Shown: positions 32,002 to 44,199 of the stretch, piece after piece
Position numbering within the stretch: the stretch's first letter is position 1
How the letters are laid out: every line of letters starts with the position of its first letter
Assembly (NCBI GenBank): GCA_023213395.1
Contig: CM041465.1
Coordinates: forward strand, 231,887,741-231,951,740
Direction of reading: 5' to 3'
Length of the DNA stretch: 64,000 nucleotides
Origin: Cycas panzhihuaensis
Taxonomy: Eukaryota; Cycadophyta
The notes under the pieces: model-generated
The model's input: only the letters and a program-made list of their open reading frames with translations
Databases searched by the model: none
Told to the model about the DNA's origin: nothing
Program-made: the position numbers and the translations under genes

Positions 32002-32655
32002 ATCTTTGTAAGACCATGTGAATACATCTCTATATTCCTCAAATAAGGCCTATGCCTCTGCCACTATTGTATCATCCTAATAGTTCCTAATGAGTATATT
32101 CCACAGATGTTCTAATGTTTCCAAATTAATCTCAGTTGTTTTCACCTTTTCCACTTCTAGATTGTCTTTGTCCATGATTTGGTGAGCTAGGGTATTCTTA
32201 ATATCCCGCTCCCCGTATTTCAACTCGGTATGTTTTAGAGGAAAGTTCTCTCCTTCTCCTCTTCTACTTCCCTACCTTTTGTAGTCTATGCTAATGACAT
32301 AGTTTTTGGTTGTTCTACCTCTATACTTAACTTCATTATATGTTTTAGCACTTTATCTATGGTTTTATCATATAATGAATGCAAGAATGTCTTAATAAAA
32401 GAATTCTTAAGGTTGTGCTAGGATGCATCTAAGGTTTTCTCCTTTCCCAACATCCATTTCTTCCCTATTTTTCCTAGAGTATGGAAAAAAAAATGACTCC
32501 AATTGGTTCTAAGAAACCTTTGTGATATTCAATAGTTTTTACAACGTTGCACATGTTTTCTAGGGCAATCGCCTACCAGGAATGATGGAATACTTAGTTT
32601 TTCAAGGGGATCAAATTGAAATCTAAAGGTTGTCCAAGGCTCTGCCTTGCTAGAC
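32002..32655 (-). other. G5 region upstream of RT (protease-linker remnant)
   Basis: Too damaged for a protease active site to be read. It ends at 32655, where B starts. Confidence 0.4.
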
Positions 32656-32979
32656 TGGTATTATAACCACTTACCGACTAATGTAAATATGGAGATAATA
32701 TTGTGCGAATATTATTGATGTAATATTGTGATATTGTGAGTTGACGGATGTAATCCAAATATTAATATTTGAGGCACCTACGATCTATAAATATAGATCA
32801 AAGTCCATTGTAATATTATACACGCAGATTTGCAAAAATGTAATAGTATAATCTGTGGTGGGTTTTTCCCGAAAGGCTTCCCACGTCAAATTTGTTTGTC
32901 TTGTGTGCTTGTTCTATTTAGTCTATTGTGTACATAAATGATCTTGGCATCCTATCTGTCTATTTGATGTTTTCTAATA
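32656..32979 (+). repeat. B 5' LTR
   Basis: 324 bp, related to the A LTRs. It carries the same GATCTATAAATATAGATC palindrome at 32782-32799 and the shared stretch GTGGGTTTTT...TTCCCACG. Confidence 0.75.
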
Positions 32980-35639
32980 TGGTATCAAAGCAGTAGGTGG
33001 TGCACAATTAGGCGAATGTTGGGCAGATTGTTCAATCATTGGTTGCCAAGTCATACTGGATCACCCTTTAGGATCAACTTATCCAACAACCAAAAAGCAG
33101 CCTCGGAGGTGCAATGATTGCGTGTAGATCCCAGTGTCTTTTGTTTTCTATTTTGCAAGGATTCGTTGGTCTTCGGAGGTGTGCAGAGTTAGTTGTCATC
33201 CGTTGATGTTCGTTTTGAATCTAATGAGGGTGCCATATCTGTTATTTGAGGTTGCCACTAAGTTTACAGTGAAAAATAAGCATTGCCATCCATGTGGAGT
33301 TAGAATACTGTATGGCGAGTGGGTGTGAAGTCATAGCCAATAAGTTGAGCCGCGAAAACATTTGTTGTAGCAATCAAAACCTAAGATCAGAGTAAACAGA
33401 AAGCACAATGTATGTATGCACATGTGGGTGAAGTAGATAGAGAAATCATTGAAGAATGTAGCTCTTCAGGTGATTCTCGACAAGAGAGTCGCCCTATGCA
33501 ATTGCCAGAGAGGTTTTACAGTCGGATGTAGACACACCACGTAGTGGGGCGTCATGATGATTGTGGAAGCCGCGAGAATTCGCCAAACGTAGAGATCTAT
33601 CTAGATCATCACGTAAGGTCACCGCAAGGATATGCAGCAATCGTGAATATATTTACGGTTTTATAAAGGTATTTCATTTCATTATTTAATCACTCAAATG
33701 ATTAAATATTTAGTCGTCGTTGAATTATTTCAGGTTTCAACGTCGGTTTGAAGTACTTAATCGCTGTCTATCAATATATATTTCATTCGTCGCATTGATA
33801 AATATTAATCGGAAATGATATTTATCAAAGTTGCATGATGATTGATCTCAATCTCTTGGTTTTACTATTGATCACACAAATGTATATATTGATCGTTAGC
33901 GCATTAATATTTAATCGCCCACCTGCGTTTGATTTGCAAAATTGCCCAGATTTAATAAAATATATTTAATCGTTATTTTTTGGATTTCAATCACCATTGT
34001 ATTTTGATCGCCGCATTGAATATTTAAGTCACCCGAATGAATTATATTAAGTCGTGTTGATTTAATATAAAATCACTTTTGATATTTGATATATTCAATA
34101 GTCATTTGATCAAGTAGCTAGATATATTCATATATCGAAGACGCCTTTTATTGAGGATTAAATTATTCGCCCTTCTTTTTTTATCATTTCTATATAATCA
34201 TTTTGTAATGTTGACTATGATATATCAAAAAGTGGCCTTTTTGGATTATAGGATATTTGGCCTTTTCTTATTTATATGTGAGGGTATATACATTGCATCA
34301 ATTATACTATGAGGAAGGTGGCATGAATAAAGCATTGGTTTAATACTTATATGACGTGTCTTAATGATTTATTGGCATGTAGAAAGGCGATGTTATGATG
34401 GCAAAGTGAGTGCTTTGGGCACACTCAGTTGGTGATTGTTTGGCAATATGAGGTGAGGATATGCTCTTCTTGCATGTGGTTACATGAGAGAGTTTGTTGG
34501 GCGATCTATCAATGTCAGTGTATGTACATTGATTGATAGAAGGGGCATGTTATGGAGATACTGAGTTGTAGGGTGAGCAAACGATATGTTATGGCATGGA
34601 TCATTGCATATTATTACAAAGGTGTGGTTTATTATTATAAAAAAGTGATATATTTTTATTCAGTATATATAGCAATGTTTTTACATTAGATGTGTGTGAT
34701 GAAGTGGTTCAAAATTGTAGTTTTTTGGCCTGATTGTATAAGTGATTATCAATTTGTGGTGGACCGTTATACTTTGGGTGGTTGAATTGATGTCAGCATG
34801 ACGTATATAACATGTCAGATGCTGGTTCAATATTTGTGCATGTTTGAACAAGTCTAATGTAGATCCGCTATTGTGTTTGTGATAAAATTGAAATGTGATT
34901 GGAAAGGTGTATGACAAATGCCTTAAATTCAATTCTGCCTTTGTCATGGTATAAAACAGGAGTTGGTCGTCCCATGTACTCCAAGTAAGATTGTGTTGCA
35001 AATGAAGAATGGTACCATGGTGTAGATGTGGAGGTGTTGGTGCATGGTAAGATTTGCCTCCCATATTTTTGGTAGAAGTTGTTGTGACAATAGTTTAATG
35101 GGTACCCTTTCTAAGGTTGTTTGTGGCATAACCCCTTTGATATGTGTTGGACCGGTCAAAAACCTTCCAGTGGTTATTTGAGGTGCATTGGAGTGCACAC
35201 ATCTTAGATGAAGATCACAGTAGCAGGATCGCAGGAGTTTGAAGTATATTTATATGGGGTTTGAAACAAAGCTTACAAACTATGTGATCTGTAAAGGAAA
35301 AACATTGTGATTAGTCTAGATATCAATTTGAAGAGTTATTGACGTATCATGCTAAGGTGTCATTTGAATTATAGGTTTTTATCCTTTATTTCTTCCCTCT
35401 CTGAGCCATGGTTTAATAGGTGTAGAGGTTTATGTGCCTAACATTGTGTTTGAGACGAAAGCAAGACCTAATGGGAGTAATGATGAGGAGTCATTGCACG
35501 AAGGGGCACAGACTGCAACCCCATGTTCTGTTATAGGCTAGGAGGATCATTGAGGACTCTAATATGATGGTTGAAGACCTAGAAGATGATTAAAGAACAA
35601 GGATCAACATGCCAATCAAACTTGTGATAGACACAACGT

Positions 35640-35855
35640 TTCCAATGAAAGGAGATTCACAATGGAGAGCTACAATGAAGAGGAGTGATATGTGGGATTT
35701 GCTTTCCTTACCTCTGAATAAAGAACCTGGTCGGTTTGCAAGTTGGAAAAGCTTGTTGTACAGGATTTCATATAGAAAGAAGGATTCAATTATGAGTAGA
35801 CATTTGCACTAGTATGTATGTTGTTTACAGTCTGATTGATCGTTACTTTTGCATA
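35640..35855 (+). pseudogene. pol: B: reverse transcriptase remnant
   Basis: Aligns by eye with the A remnant at 27370-27560 (ACCTGGTC..TTTGCAAGTTGG, then CTTGTTG and ACATTTGCACTAGT). It is no longer readable as protein. Confidence 0.5.
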
Positions 35856-36310
35856 CTTTTTGTTTGTAGTTTCACATTTTTACTAGTCTCAAGGACTCTG
35901 GTTATCAAATTTGTCACTTTTGCTTTTCTTTTACAATTTTCTATTTTGTGGTTTTCAAGACCACAATCTCTACACACAAAGAGACATTGTTCATGTGCCC
36001 TGGTTATCGGGCATTCTAATTTCCAATGGCCAAACTCTAGGCATACCAAACATCTCCCCATTGATGGTTTCTTTTTCAACGTTTCTAGTGTACTTCTGGT
36101 AGCATACAGGTGTCTAACCGAGTCAGTTCCTCTTCCTCGACCTCTGTAGCTCCTTCCCTTTGAATTAATATAGCAATCTTTAGTGTTGTGGTTGCCTATA
36201 TCATAATGTGACACCACTTGTCTTGTTTCCTTATTGCACTGATTTTGGGGTTTAGCTCACATTCCTTTGTAGAATGTCAATCCTCTTCACGGATGTGGTA
36301 CCATTTTTCC
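35843..36310 (-). pseudogene. gag: G5 gag zinc-knuckle array
   Basis: Minus strand. Two clear CX2CX4HX4C units, CLVCLEFGHWKLEC and CRDCGLENHKIENC, lie downstream of two degenerate ones (WCHYDIGNHNTKDC, which lacks the second Cys, and a worn copy ending HSTKEC). Between them is a basic RSYRGRGRG patch. G1 has the matching pair at 1-140. It would bind element RNA. Confidence 0.85.
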
Positions 36311-36432
36311 ATTTTGAATTCCTTCCCTTTCTTCTTTTTTCTCTCATTTTCTTACTTTTTGCTTTTTGTTTTCAATCGTGCCACTTCTCTTCTTAGAGTT
36401 TCGATTTCTAATTCCTCTTATGTTTCCTCTAC

Positions 36433-37740
36433 CTAATAGATAGGTCTATTACACTGGTTTTTTTTCAACTCCTTTAGCTCCTTTTGTGATCTGAGAAGCA
36501 ATGGGTCATGTCCTTCTGTTTGGGCATCCATCTCTGCCTCAAAATCCAAAGTTAGCTCTTGGGCATTCTTAAAGGACTTCAAATGATGTGTATGCATCAT
36601 GGATCTTAGCTTCTCATTTAAACCTTTAATAAAGCAATTTTTCATGTTATGGCCTGTCACTATTTCATTTGTCATACTGGCTACAATTATTTTTGTACGA
36701 CCGATGTAAGTTAACATTGATTCGTTGGGTTTTTGCTTGATCTCCTTCAATGCATATTCAACAGCCTCATTGTCGCAAAATTTCTGAAATCTTTCGTCAA
36801 ATAGTTTTTTCACATTTGCCCATTATTTCGCTTTGTCTAATTCTTCATACCATGCCAATGGAACTCCTCTTAAAGTGCATGCAATTCTTGCTTTTTTCTT
36901 GTTCATCATTAATTTTATTCATGTCTGTCAAATTATGAAAGAGATACATGTGCTCTGCAACATTGGGCATGTCATTGAAAATCAACTTTTCAAACTCCCT
37001 TGACTCATCCATCCTTGGTGAATTTAAAGGTGTGTCTCCCAATGATGGTAAATTTCCTCCCTCTAAGAACGTGGTTGCTTCTTCTGGAGATAACTCTACT
37101 GTTTCTATAATTGCGGGTTTGGACAACGTTCCTGCGACGTTCTCGATGTACTTCCCCTGGCACTATCCCTTCCAAATAGGGGATTTTTAAAGGTGTTTTT
37201 AGATGAATGGGTTTAGACACTCCCGGCACCTAGACTGTCAATGGTGTCACTATTAAATATGATTGCTCGAATCCCTTATCTAGTGAATCTTCAAACAATT
37301 GCCTTGTTAGTTTGTTTTCTTAATATGTTGAGGGACCTTCCTTTGCCTTCTCCTCGTGATCACTTAGGTCCTTCAAAGTATAGTCTACACTTGTTTCTTC
37401 CACCTTCCCTAGGGTTTATTATTATTTTTTCAAAGTATTATTTTGTTCCAAATTTTCTTCGTTCAAAATTTCCTCCTCTTCTGGGCTAATGATATCATAT
37501 CCAACTGGAGCAGATGTTATTACCATTTGTTCCCCATATCTTCATTTTTCTTGTTCCTGGGGTGTCTGGGCTCCACTTGCCTCAAATCCCTCAACGAACT
37601 GTCCCCTAGTCTTGTTGCTCTTATTGAGGCTTAACCTCTTAGCTCTTCTTAATTTGGCTTGTTTTGACCATCTTAAAATCCTTTTTTTGCTTGATTCTGC
37701 TAATTCCTTAGGTGAAGTTCTTTTTCAATTCATCTACTGT
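36433..37740 (-). pseudogene. gag: G5 gag N-terminus and capsid
   Basis: Capsid pieces include DESREFEKLIFNDMPNVAEH and MYLFHNLTDM (37126-36845), then KKLFDERFQKFCDNEA, GRTKIIVASMTNEIVTGHN and CFIKGLNEKLRSMMHTH (36813-36433), all with close counterparts in G1 (764-295). The N-terminal basic region at 37.5-37.7 kb corresponds to G1 1332-1474. Similarity to G1 fades near 37720, before any primer-binding site. Confidence 0.8.
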
Positions 37741-37749
37741 AGGAGATTG

Positions 37750-38010
37750 TGATCTTATCTTATCCTTCTTTAGTTTTGATAGTTATCTCCTTCAATAAGG
37801 CTATGTGAGCAAGATTAGTTTTGTATAGTTGAAGATAGAGAATGATAGTTTTGGCATGGTGAACATCCCTTTGGATGGTGACCTTGATTAATGCAAGTTC
37901 TTATGCACATATTTTAATATTTTGTATTGGTTCATCCTTGGAAACGAGTTTGTGGTGAAGTGGTGAGTAATTTCTGTCTACAAGGTTTCAAAATGATTTC
38001 CTTGTTTGTG
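37750..38010 (-). pseudogene. Unrecognised minus-strand reading frame
   Basis: A frame of about 85 codons with three stops reads KIAAQTRKSF, LVSKDEPIQNIKICA, ELALIKVTIQRDVHHAKTI and LYLQLYKTNLAHIALLKEI. It looks like worn helical protein rather than random sequence, but I know no family. It lies just beyond the point where G5 gag similarity ends. Confidence 0.35.
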
Positions 38011-38438
38011 CTGCAATTTTCTGTGAATTGTTACAAATATGCATAAATGCATAGGAAATATGCACAAATATACCAATTCATCCAAATGCACTGGAAACAC
38101 ATCAAAATGTGCAAGTGGACACATGACTATGAGCTAAGCTAAAACACACATATGACTATGGACCAAGCTAAGAATGCCTAGAATTCTCCTATATTTGCAT
38201 TAACTTGACCCCAAAGGCCTATTTTATTCATTCACATCTGTATGCCTCATCTCACCGACAACGAATGCAATGAGTGATGTCCAATGTCCTAAGGTAGAGT
38301 GTGAAGTTCAAGCATAGCTAGGAGACAAGTGAAAGGACAGTAGCATGTGAAATTGACAACCCAAAGATGCTTTTTAGTTTCGATTGATGAATGTCAAGTG
38401 GAAGGGAAATAGCTCCAGGTAGACTCTAGGGTCTCTTG
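38011..38438. other. Unassigned
   Basis: AT-rich sequence with a few short direct repeats (ACACATATGACTATG-type at 38100-38165) and no coding motif. Confidence 0.35.
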
Positions 38439-38966
38439 TGTTAAACCTTATGTTTACATGTTAAGTATGTACTTTATTCTTTTATTCTTTCATTCATTAT
38501 TTTGTACTTTGTGGGGTGATTAATCACTTAAGTGATAAAGTGCACACCCACTTTCATCCTAGTGACATAACATTGTAACTAAAGGGTCAAATAGACCCTT
38601 ATGCATTTTTGCTCACTTGAGAGCCTAATGGACACATGTCCCTCATGCATGACATGCAAGCCATGCATTGCATGTACCTTAGATGTTTGCCACTTGGCAA
38701 ACATCCAACGATGTTAGGTAACCTCAGTTACTCTATATATTGAGACCTCTCCTTATGTTTCACATGTAGAGTTGATGTGTAATGTTATGCTGCCATTTTG
38801 CTAATCAATTAGTATTCTTTGGAGTAGGACTAATTCCTTCTCCTCACATCTTGGTATCATCTTGCTTCCTTGATCTTGTTTATCTTAGTTTTTGCTCTTA
38901 TGTCATTTAGAACTAGAGGTGAACTATCTTCAAGATCTTGGCTTTGTAGGTCTTAGGCATTCTAAT
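38439..38966 (+). repeat. Solo LTR of the C1/C2 family
   Basis: Starts TGTTAAACCTTATG and follows the C1 LTR throughout: ATCACTTAAGTGAT (38523-38536), CACACCCACTTT, the inverted repeat at 38678-38709, CTCTATATATTGAGACC and a final GGCATTCTAAT. About 528 bp, more diverged than C1 or C2. No PBS follows and no polypurine tract precedes it. The 3' end is degraded, and I found no exact target duplication. Confidence 0.8.
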
Positions 38967-39399
38967 CCTTTGGCCTGTTTTCACATCTTGGCCGGGTGCT
39001 ATGTTGGCAACTGGAACTTCACGTCAAACTGCTTGTGGGGTTGGCATGGAGAACTATGGGAATAATTTTGAGGTAAGATTGAGGTACATATCAATTTGGG
39101 CAACTAAAAGCTGGGAGACTAATCCATGTAGAATGTTTATGTAAACCCCTCCATGCAATCCGTGTGGATGACATAGTAGGGTAATCTGTTTGAATGATGC
39201 TATGAAGAATCTGTGTAGAATATTTTTGTGAGCCCTTACAGGGAAGCTTTTTGAACTTACCGCTTCAACGGTCTTGGTGTGCTGAGTGATCTCTAACTTT
39301 GTATAAAGTGATAAGGGAATAACCTGCATGAATACTCTGGATAAAATGTGCAAGTTTATGGATTGAAATGACATTGATCCCATGCCCTCTTCAATGTTG

Positions 39400-40240
39400 A
39401 GCACACCGTTCGTGTAAACGATCTGTGTGGACTAGTACTTTGAATTTTTGTTAAACCATTGATGCTATGTCATATAGTTGAAATGTCTAATTTGTGTGGA
39501 AATTTATGATGTATTAATGGGAAAACATTGATACTATGCGATCATACATTCTGTGCATAGTCATAATGGTAATCTATGTGGAATTTTTTGTGGGCATCTA
39601 CATGGAATTTGTGTGAACCACATTTGTAGGGTAAATTGAGTGAGCTTTTGGAACGTAACAACATTGATGCAACATGATTTTCAATGTTGTATAAGGTCAT
39701 AAGAAAATAAACAGTGCAAATAGTCTGTGTGGACAGATTTTGTGAACTTAATGGAATAAAGGAAAGCTTCATGGAATCTATGCGAACCATGTAGTAGGGT
39801 AAACTGTGTGAACTTCTGGAATAAATCAACACTGATGATGCATGATCTCCATTGTTGTATAAGGCCAGAAGCAATTAAGTAGCGTGAATAATCTGTGGGG
39901 ACAAAGTGTGTGAACTTGTGGAATGATACAACATAAATGCTATTTGCCACATGATCTTCATTGTTGCACAAGGGCATAAGCAAACAAGTTGTGTGGGTAA
40001 ATTTTGTGAACTTATGAAATGAAATAGCATTGATGCTACATAGTCACCAATGTTTGGTAATGCCATAAGCTAATAAGTTGTATAGACTCGTGTAATGAAA
40101 CAACACTGATACTATATGATCTTCAATGCTGTGGAATGCAGTAGGCAAATAAGTTGTATAAATAATCTATGGATAAATGAGGTGGACTTACAGATTGAAA
40201 TGGAATTGATGCTGCATGATCTTCATTTGGATTATATAAT
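39400..40240. repeat. Degenerate tandem repeat region
   Basis: The phrase ATGATCTTCAATGTTG...AAGGCATAAGCAAATAAGTTGTGT recurs in altered form near 39681, 39843, 39951, 40041, 40119 and 40219 (spacings of about 80 to 160 bp). It alternates with GTGTGAACTTNTGGAATGAAACAACATTGATGCT-like text. Less regular GTGTGGA-rich copies extend left to about 39050. No coding potential. Confidence 0.6.
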
Positions 40241-42458
40241 TTCTGTGTGACTGGTACTATTTTGAATGAGCATCATTGTGTGGAAAGAGAAAGTTGTGTG
40301 AAATTTAAGGATCCTAAACCCATTGCTCTGAAGACTATGAATGAAAACAATATGCAGGAAAATAGAGTTGCTTGAGAATGAAAAGCGCATGGGTAATAAA
40401 TTCTCTTTTCTCAACACCTTAAGATTCTTCTTTACAATTTCATCTTCCACCCTCTTTTCAATCTTCTGGGTGGTTCTATTGTTCGATTAGCTTTCAGTTT
40501 TCATTTGCAATGAGTGAGGCTGGTCTTGGCTCATTAGTGTCAAAATGCCATTTCTTAAGAGGTATTCATTCTGAACATCTATCAGATTAACCCTGTGATG
40601 TCTATCTGATTCCCATGGAATTAATAATGAAATTCTTCTGTGCTAGCCCGTATGTTCTGGTGTCTCTGCCTTCATTCAAGAGACTAAATTTTGAAGCCTT
40701 GTTATTCAAAAATGTCGCTTTTACCCGATTCTATGAATGCGTTCTTCAATATTTGTCGTTGCCTTTTTACAATTGAGGTATTTGCCCAAAATTTCTAAGT
40801 TGACATCCAGCTGTTCATCTGCGTATAACTTTCTGGACTTTTAGTTGCAGGCACAAGACTGGTGCTATTTCTTGGCCCAGGCTGTGCTTACATTTGTTTT
40901 GAATACAATCATTATGGCATCTAGTGCTAATAAGATATGGGCTAATTAGGGAGGTGGGCTCATGAAGCAGCCACCGTGATCTTGAGAAGTTGAGAGTTGA
41001 CCGATGCAGAAACATTTAGCCACTGCCAACTGCCTTGTACAATGTTTTACTCTTCTCACTAGATCCATAATACGAGGGCTGCATGCAGCTGTTTTTTGGC
41101 TGCCTGGAAAATCTCATACTGCCACAATGAAATTCTTCTTTATTGTATGGCAGGTCTCATATCTTGTGATGGCTTGTGCAATAGAAGAGGACAAACATGT
41201 GTAAATCACTTCTGAGACTTGAGCTAGTAGTTTGTTTGCCTGATGGTCTATTCTGGCACCATGTCAATGTCTAAAAACCCATGGCAGGTATTGTCAAGTT
41301 TATTTTATTGGCCCATGCCCACCAGTCAAATTGATGGGAGGCACCATATTATTCATACTTCTATGGCTTCAACAGGATTATGCAACATAGATAGTACATA
41401 GGTTGCTTTTCACTTCTATGGATTGAGTTTATTTTATTGACCCATGCCCACCAGTCAAATCGATGGGAGGCACCATATTATTCATACTTTTATGGCTTTA
41501 ACAGGATTATGCAACACAGGTTGTACATAGGTTGCTTTTCACATATATGGATATCATGCAACACATATCATTGTTCAACAATCTCTTACCCAGTATATTG
41601 TTAGAATGATGAGCCTTTTCATGGTACTATCAAAAGAAGATTTGTTATGCATGTCTTGAGAATTTCCTTATGTGTTAATGGATTTGCCTTTTAAATTTTT
41701 ATTGCAGGGCAAAATGGAGTATTTATGATCACATTTCTATTTTCAGCTCTCTCAGTATTCCTAATAATGCTGTAAATTTGTCTTACATATTGGGAGATGG
41801 TTGGATATGGTGTTTGATTCTTTGCCTGCTACTCTTGATAACGGTGAGTGTATACCAGTTCGGCCTTTTGAAGTTCATGCATGCTTGTCAGCAACATCTG
41901 GGAAATTCGAAATCGAAGATCTGATGGTGCATCAGAGGTGTATATGTTCAATTGAAAACCAGCTCTGGTATTGTTTCATATAAGATGTACATTCATCTGA
42001 ATTTGAAATATGGAGAAATTGGATAATATCCATCTGTTTAATACTTTTAGGAGACACCATTGCAGACTTTTCTCAACATAAAAATAGATGTTTCCTGTAT
42101 GCACTGATTATGCATAATGTAATTATTATGTTTCTAATATTATTGGAAACTGAAAATTTTTAGTCCATTGTTTAGTTCAAGTTCTATCTGGTGAAGACTT
42201 GTGAGATATTATTACAGACTGCTCTCAACATAGAAATAGACTTTTTTGTATGACCAAATTATGCATCATTTAATTTTTATTGCATATGGGCAAGTTGTAG
42301 TCCAATGTGTTATCATGAATGTTACCCTGTTTTGGATTTACCAGAAATTTCATTTGTTCATTGTGAAATTTGGTTGTGCACGTGCAGGGCAAGCTACTTT
42401 TCAATTATATGACACAGTGAGCCCATTGAAACTACTAAACTTACATCTTCATTTTTTA
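40241..42458. other. Unassigned sequence, possibly low-copy
   Basis: No retroelement motifs. A short open frame at 41801-41983 lies between pyrimidine-CAG and GTGAGT-like sites (TTGCAG at 41706, GGTGAGTG at 41843), but the peptide matches nothing I know. It might be intronic or intergenic host sequence. It contains the 129-bp tandem duplication. Confidence 0.3.
41298..41555. repeat. 129-bp tandem duplication
   Basis: The unit beginning GTTTATTTTATTGGCCCATG starts at 41298 and again at 41427. The two copies differ at only a few positions, so the duplication is fairly recent. Confidence 0.85.
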
Positions 42459-42669
42459 TGCAAGTACAAAAAGGAAGGTGGAAGAAAGAGAGTACGAGAG
42501 AAATTTGCGAAACCCTCTAGTGATCTTTTCATTAATTTCTCGAGTATAAATACTTGAGTGAAGTGTTCACAAGATGGACATTTGTCATCGATTCTTTGTT
42601 AACTGCTTTACCTAATTGCTGATAAAAGATTGATTTGTACATAAAAACTACTTACTTACTAACTATTCA
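42459..42669 (-). repeat. G3 3' LTR
   Basis: 211 bp, collinear with 54675-54883 including AAAAAGGAAGGTGGAAGAAA and CTAACTATTCA. The palindromic CTCGAGTATAAATACTTGAG at about 42539 has one mismatch relative to the other LTR. On the minus strand AGAGAGGAAATGA just to the right would be the polypurine tract. Confidence 0.85.
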
Positions 42670-42744
42670 TCATTTCCTCTCTGCTTAGAAGAAAGTGTCA
42701 TCAATTTTTGCGAAAGATGAAAAAAATTATGGTGAAAGTTGGCT

Positions 42745-42963
42745 TCAAAAATCTACTTTGCTTTGGTAGGTTGAGTTCCTCTCCTGCCAACGAGATATGT
42801 GATGGTGAGCTGTTGTCATGTGCATCATTGTCTGGTGTCCAATAAAGTATCCTTTTGTCATGGTGGTTGGACATTTGGTATTGTATCTTGAGTGATGCAC
42901 AGCAATAGGGTCAGCTTCTAATTGTGGGGGGTTGTATAATTTTAGATTATTGATATTTACCAC
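42745..42963 (-). pseudogene. pol: G3 integrase C-terminus and possible chromodomain
   Basis: VNINNLKLYNPPQLEADP resembles the end of the integrase domain in chromoviruses (VSHLKxYHPP). The following 45 residues, ending HHHISRWQERNSTYQS, sit where a chromodomain would be (YLVKWKG...TWE) and keep a few of its positions. Such a domain steers integration to heterochromatin. The match is weak. Confidence 0.45.
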
Positions 42964-43088
42964 ATTATGGATGCCTAAATGTGGAGGTAAACCTAACGTA
43001 TAAGCATTGACACCTACTTGTTGGATGATAGTATAAGGACCAAACTTTATAGGTTTGAATTTATGGTAATGTTTGAATCCTCTTATGT

Positions 43089-44185
43089 CTAGGTGGAGCC
43101 AAACTCTGTCATCAACATTAAAATTAGTTGAAACTCGAGATGTAAAGTCTTGTAGTGATTTTGCATTTTTTGGAGTATTTGTTGAACTGACATGTGAAGA
43201 CGTGAAAAATGCTCAATGAAATTGGAAGCCTTTTGTAGTTCTTTGTGCTTGTGCTCACTTACTGTGTGAGGCACTACTAGAGGAAGTTCATAAGGAGTTA
43301 ATAGTTGATAGTTGTAACAAACTTAAATGGAGAATGTCCTGTTGAGTGATGAGTAGCCCAATTATGATTGTGTTGAACATGATGGAGGTTGACATCCCAT
43401 TGCTTATTGTGATGTTGAAAATTTCTGAAAGCTTGAACCATTGTTATGTTAACCACCTCAGTCTAACTGTCAGTTTTTGAATGGAAGGATGTAAAGAATT
43501 TAAGCTGACATCCGAGCATCTTCTATAAAAATTGTCATAAATGACTTAAAAAATGACTATCCATATCAAAAATTATAGAAAGAGGTAACCCAAAGTGTGT
43601 CCAAACATGTTGAAAAAATAATGTGATAGTTTGTGTGGCAAATATCTCCTTTTTACATGGTATGAATACAACCATTTTGGAGAATCAACATACAGTAACA
43701 GAAGTGTAGTCATTCTCGTGCTGTGTGGTGGGTAGTCCACTGAGGAAGTCCATTGAGGTTAATTCCCATGGTCGGGTAAGAATTGATGATGGTTGATAAA
43801 GGTCGAGCTTCCTATTCAAGGGTTTGGATTGACTGCATAGTGAACATTGTTGAACATAGGTGTGAACCATTTTCTGCATGGTTGGCCAGTAAAAGTATCG
43901 TTGCAAAGGTTGAAGCATCTTAGAAGTCCCAAAGTGGCCACTATAAGAGGATGAGTAAGCTTCTGTTAGAAGTTGTTGTTCTGGCGCACTGATAGGTACT
44001 TAAAGCTTATTGAATTTGTAGAATAAACCATCTTTGATGTGATAATCTAAAAATGGTTGCAAATTGGTAGTTGTAGGATGTGCACGTGCCTGTAGGATAG
44101 GTCGAAAATGAGGATCTGTATTGTAGAGATTTCTCCACTTTAAATAAGAAGCAATGCGATTATTCAACAGTGTTGTGAGTGTCAA
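43089..44185 (-). pseudogene. pol: G3 integrase
   Basis: From right to left: a spacer with YLKWRNLYNTDPHFRPIL and DYHIKDGLFYKFNKL (44185-44000); the zinc-binding region YFYWPTMQKMVHTYVQQCSLCSQSK with its CX2C pair; PWELTSMDFLSGLP with the first catalytic aspartate (43918-43685). Then damaged core sequence runs to 43300, and a helical C-terminal region (KHKELQKASNFIEHF) to 43089. Several frameshifts. Confidence 0.8.
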
Positions 44186-44199
44186 GTTTGGAGGGCGAC

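Larger units (their letters stand above)
32656..35855 (+). mobile_element. B: 3'-truncated copy of the A family inside G5
   Basis: 5' LTR at 32656-32979 (TGGTATTATAACC to TTTCTAATA), PBS TGGTATCAAAGC at 32980-32991, then an interior collinear with A from the first bases (the gene-poor leader) to the reverse-transcriptase remnant. Similarity to A ends near 35855, and gypsy gag sequence of G5 starts within a few bases. There is no 3' LTR and no polypurine tract, so the 3' end was lost by deletion or incomplete insertion. Confidence 0.75.
21854..37740 (-). mobile_element. G5: Ty3/gypsy element with two nested insertions and an extra ORF
   Basis: Minus-strand order: gag (about 37.7-36.4 kb), zinc knuckles (to about 35.86 kb), insertion B, RT (32.0-31.5 kb), RNase H, integrase (30.2-29.3 kb), a spacer, an extra ORF (28672-28177), insertion A, the rest of the extra ORF (23385 to about 22745), polypurine-like tract, 3' LTR (21854-22680). 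Removing A and B leaves about 7.9 kb, normal for a gypsy element. The extra ORF shows compatible sequence on both sides of A, which supports the reconstruction. The 5' LTR and leader were not found beyond 37.74 kb. G1 is the same family. Confidence 0.8.

Noticed and set aside
41706-41983. Possible host exon with splice-like borders
   Set aside because: The sites are generic (TTGCAG, GGTGAGTG), the peptide is about 60 residues with no similarity, and no neighbouring exons were found.
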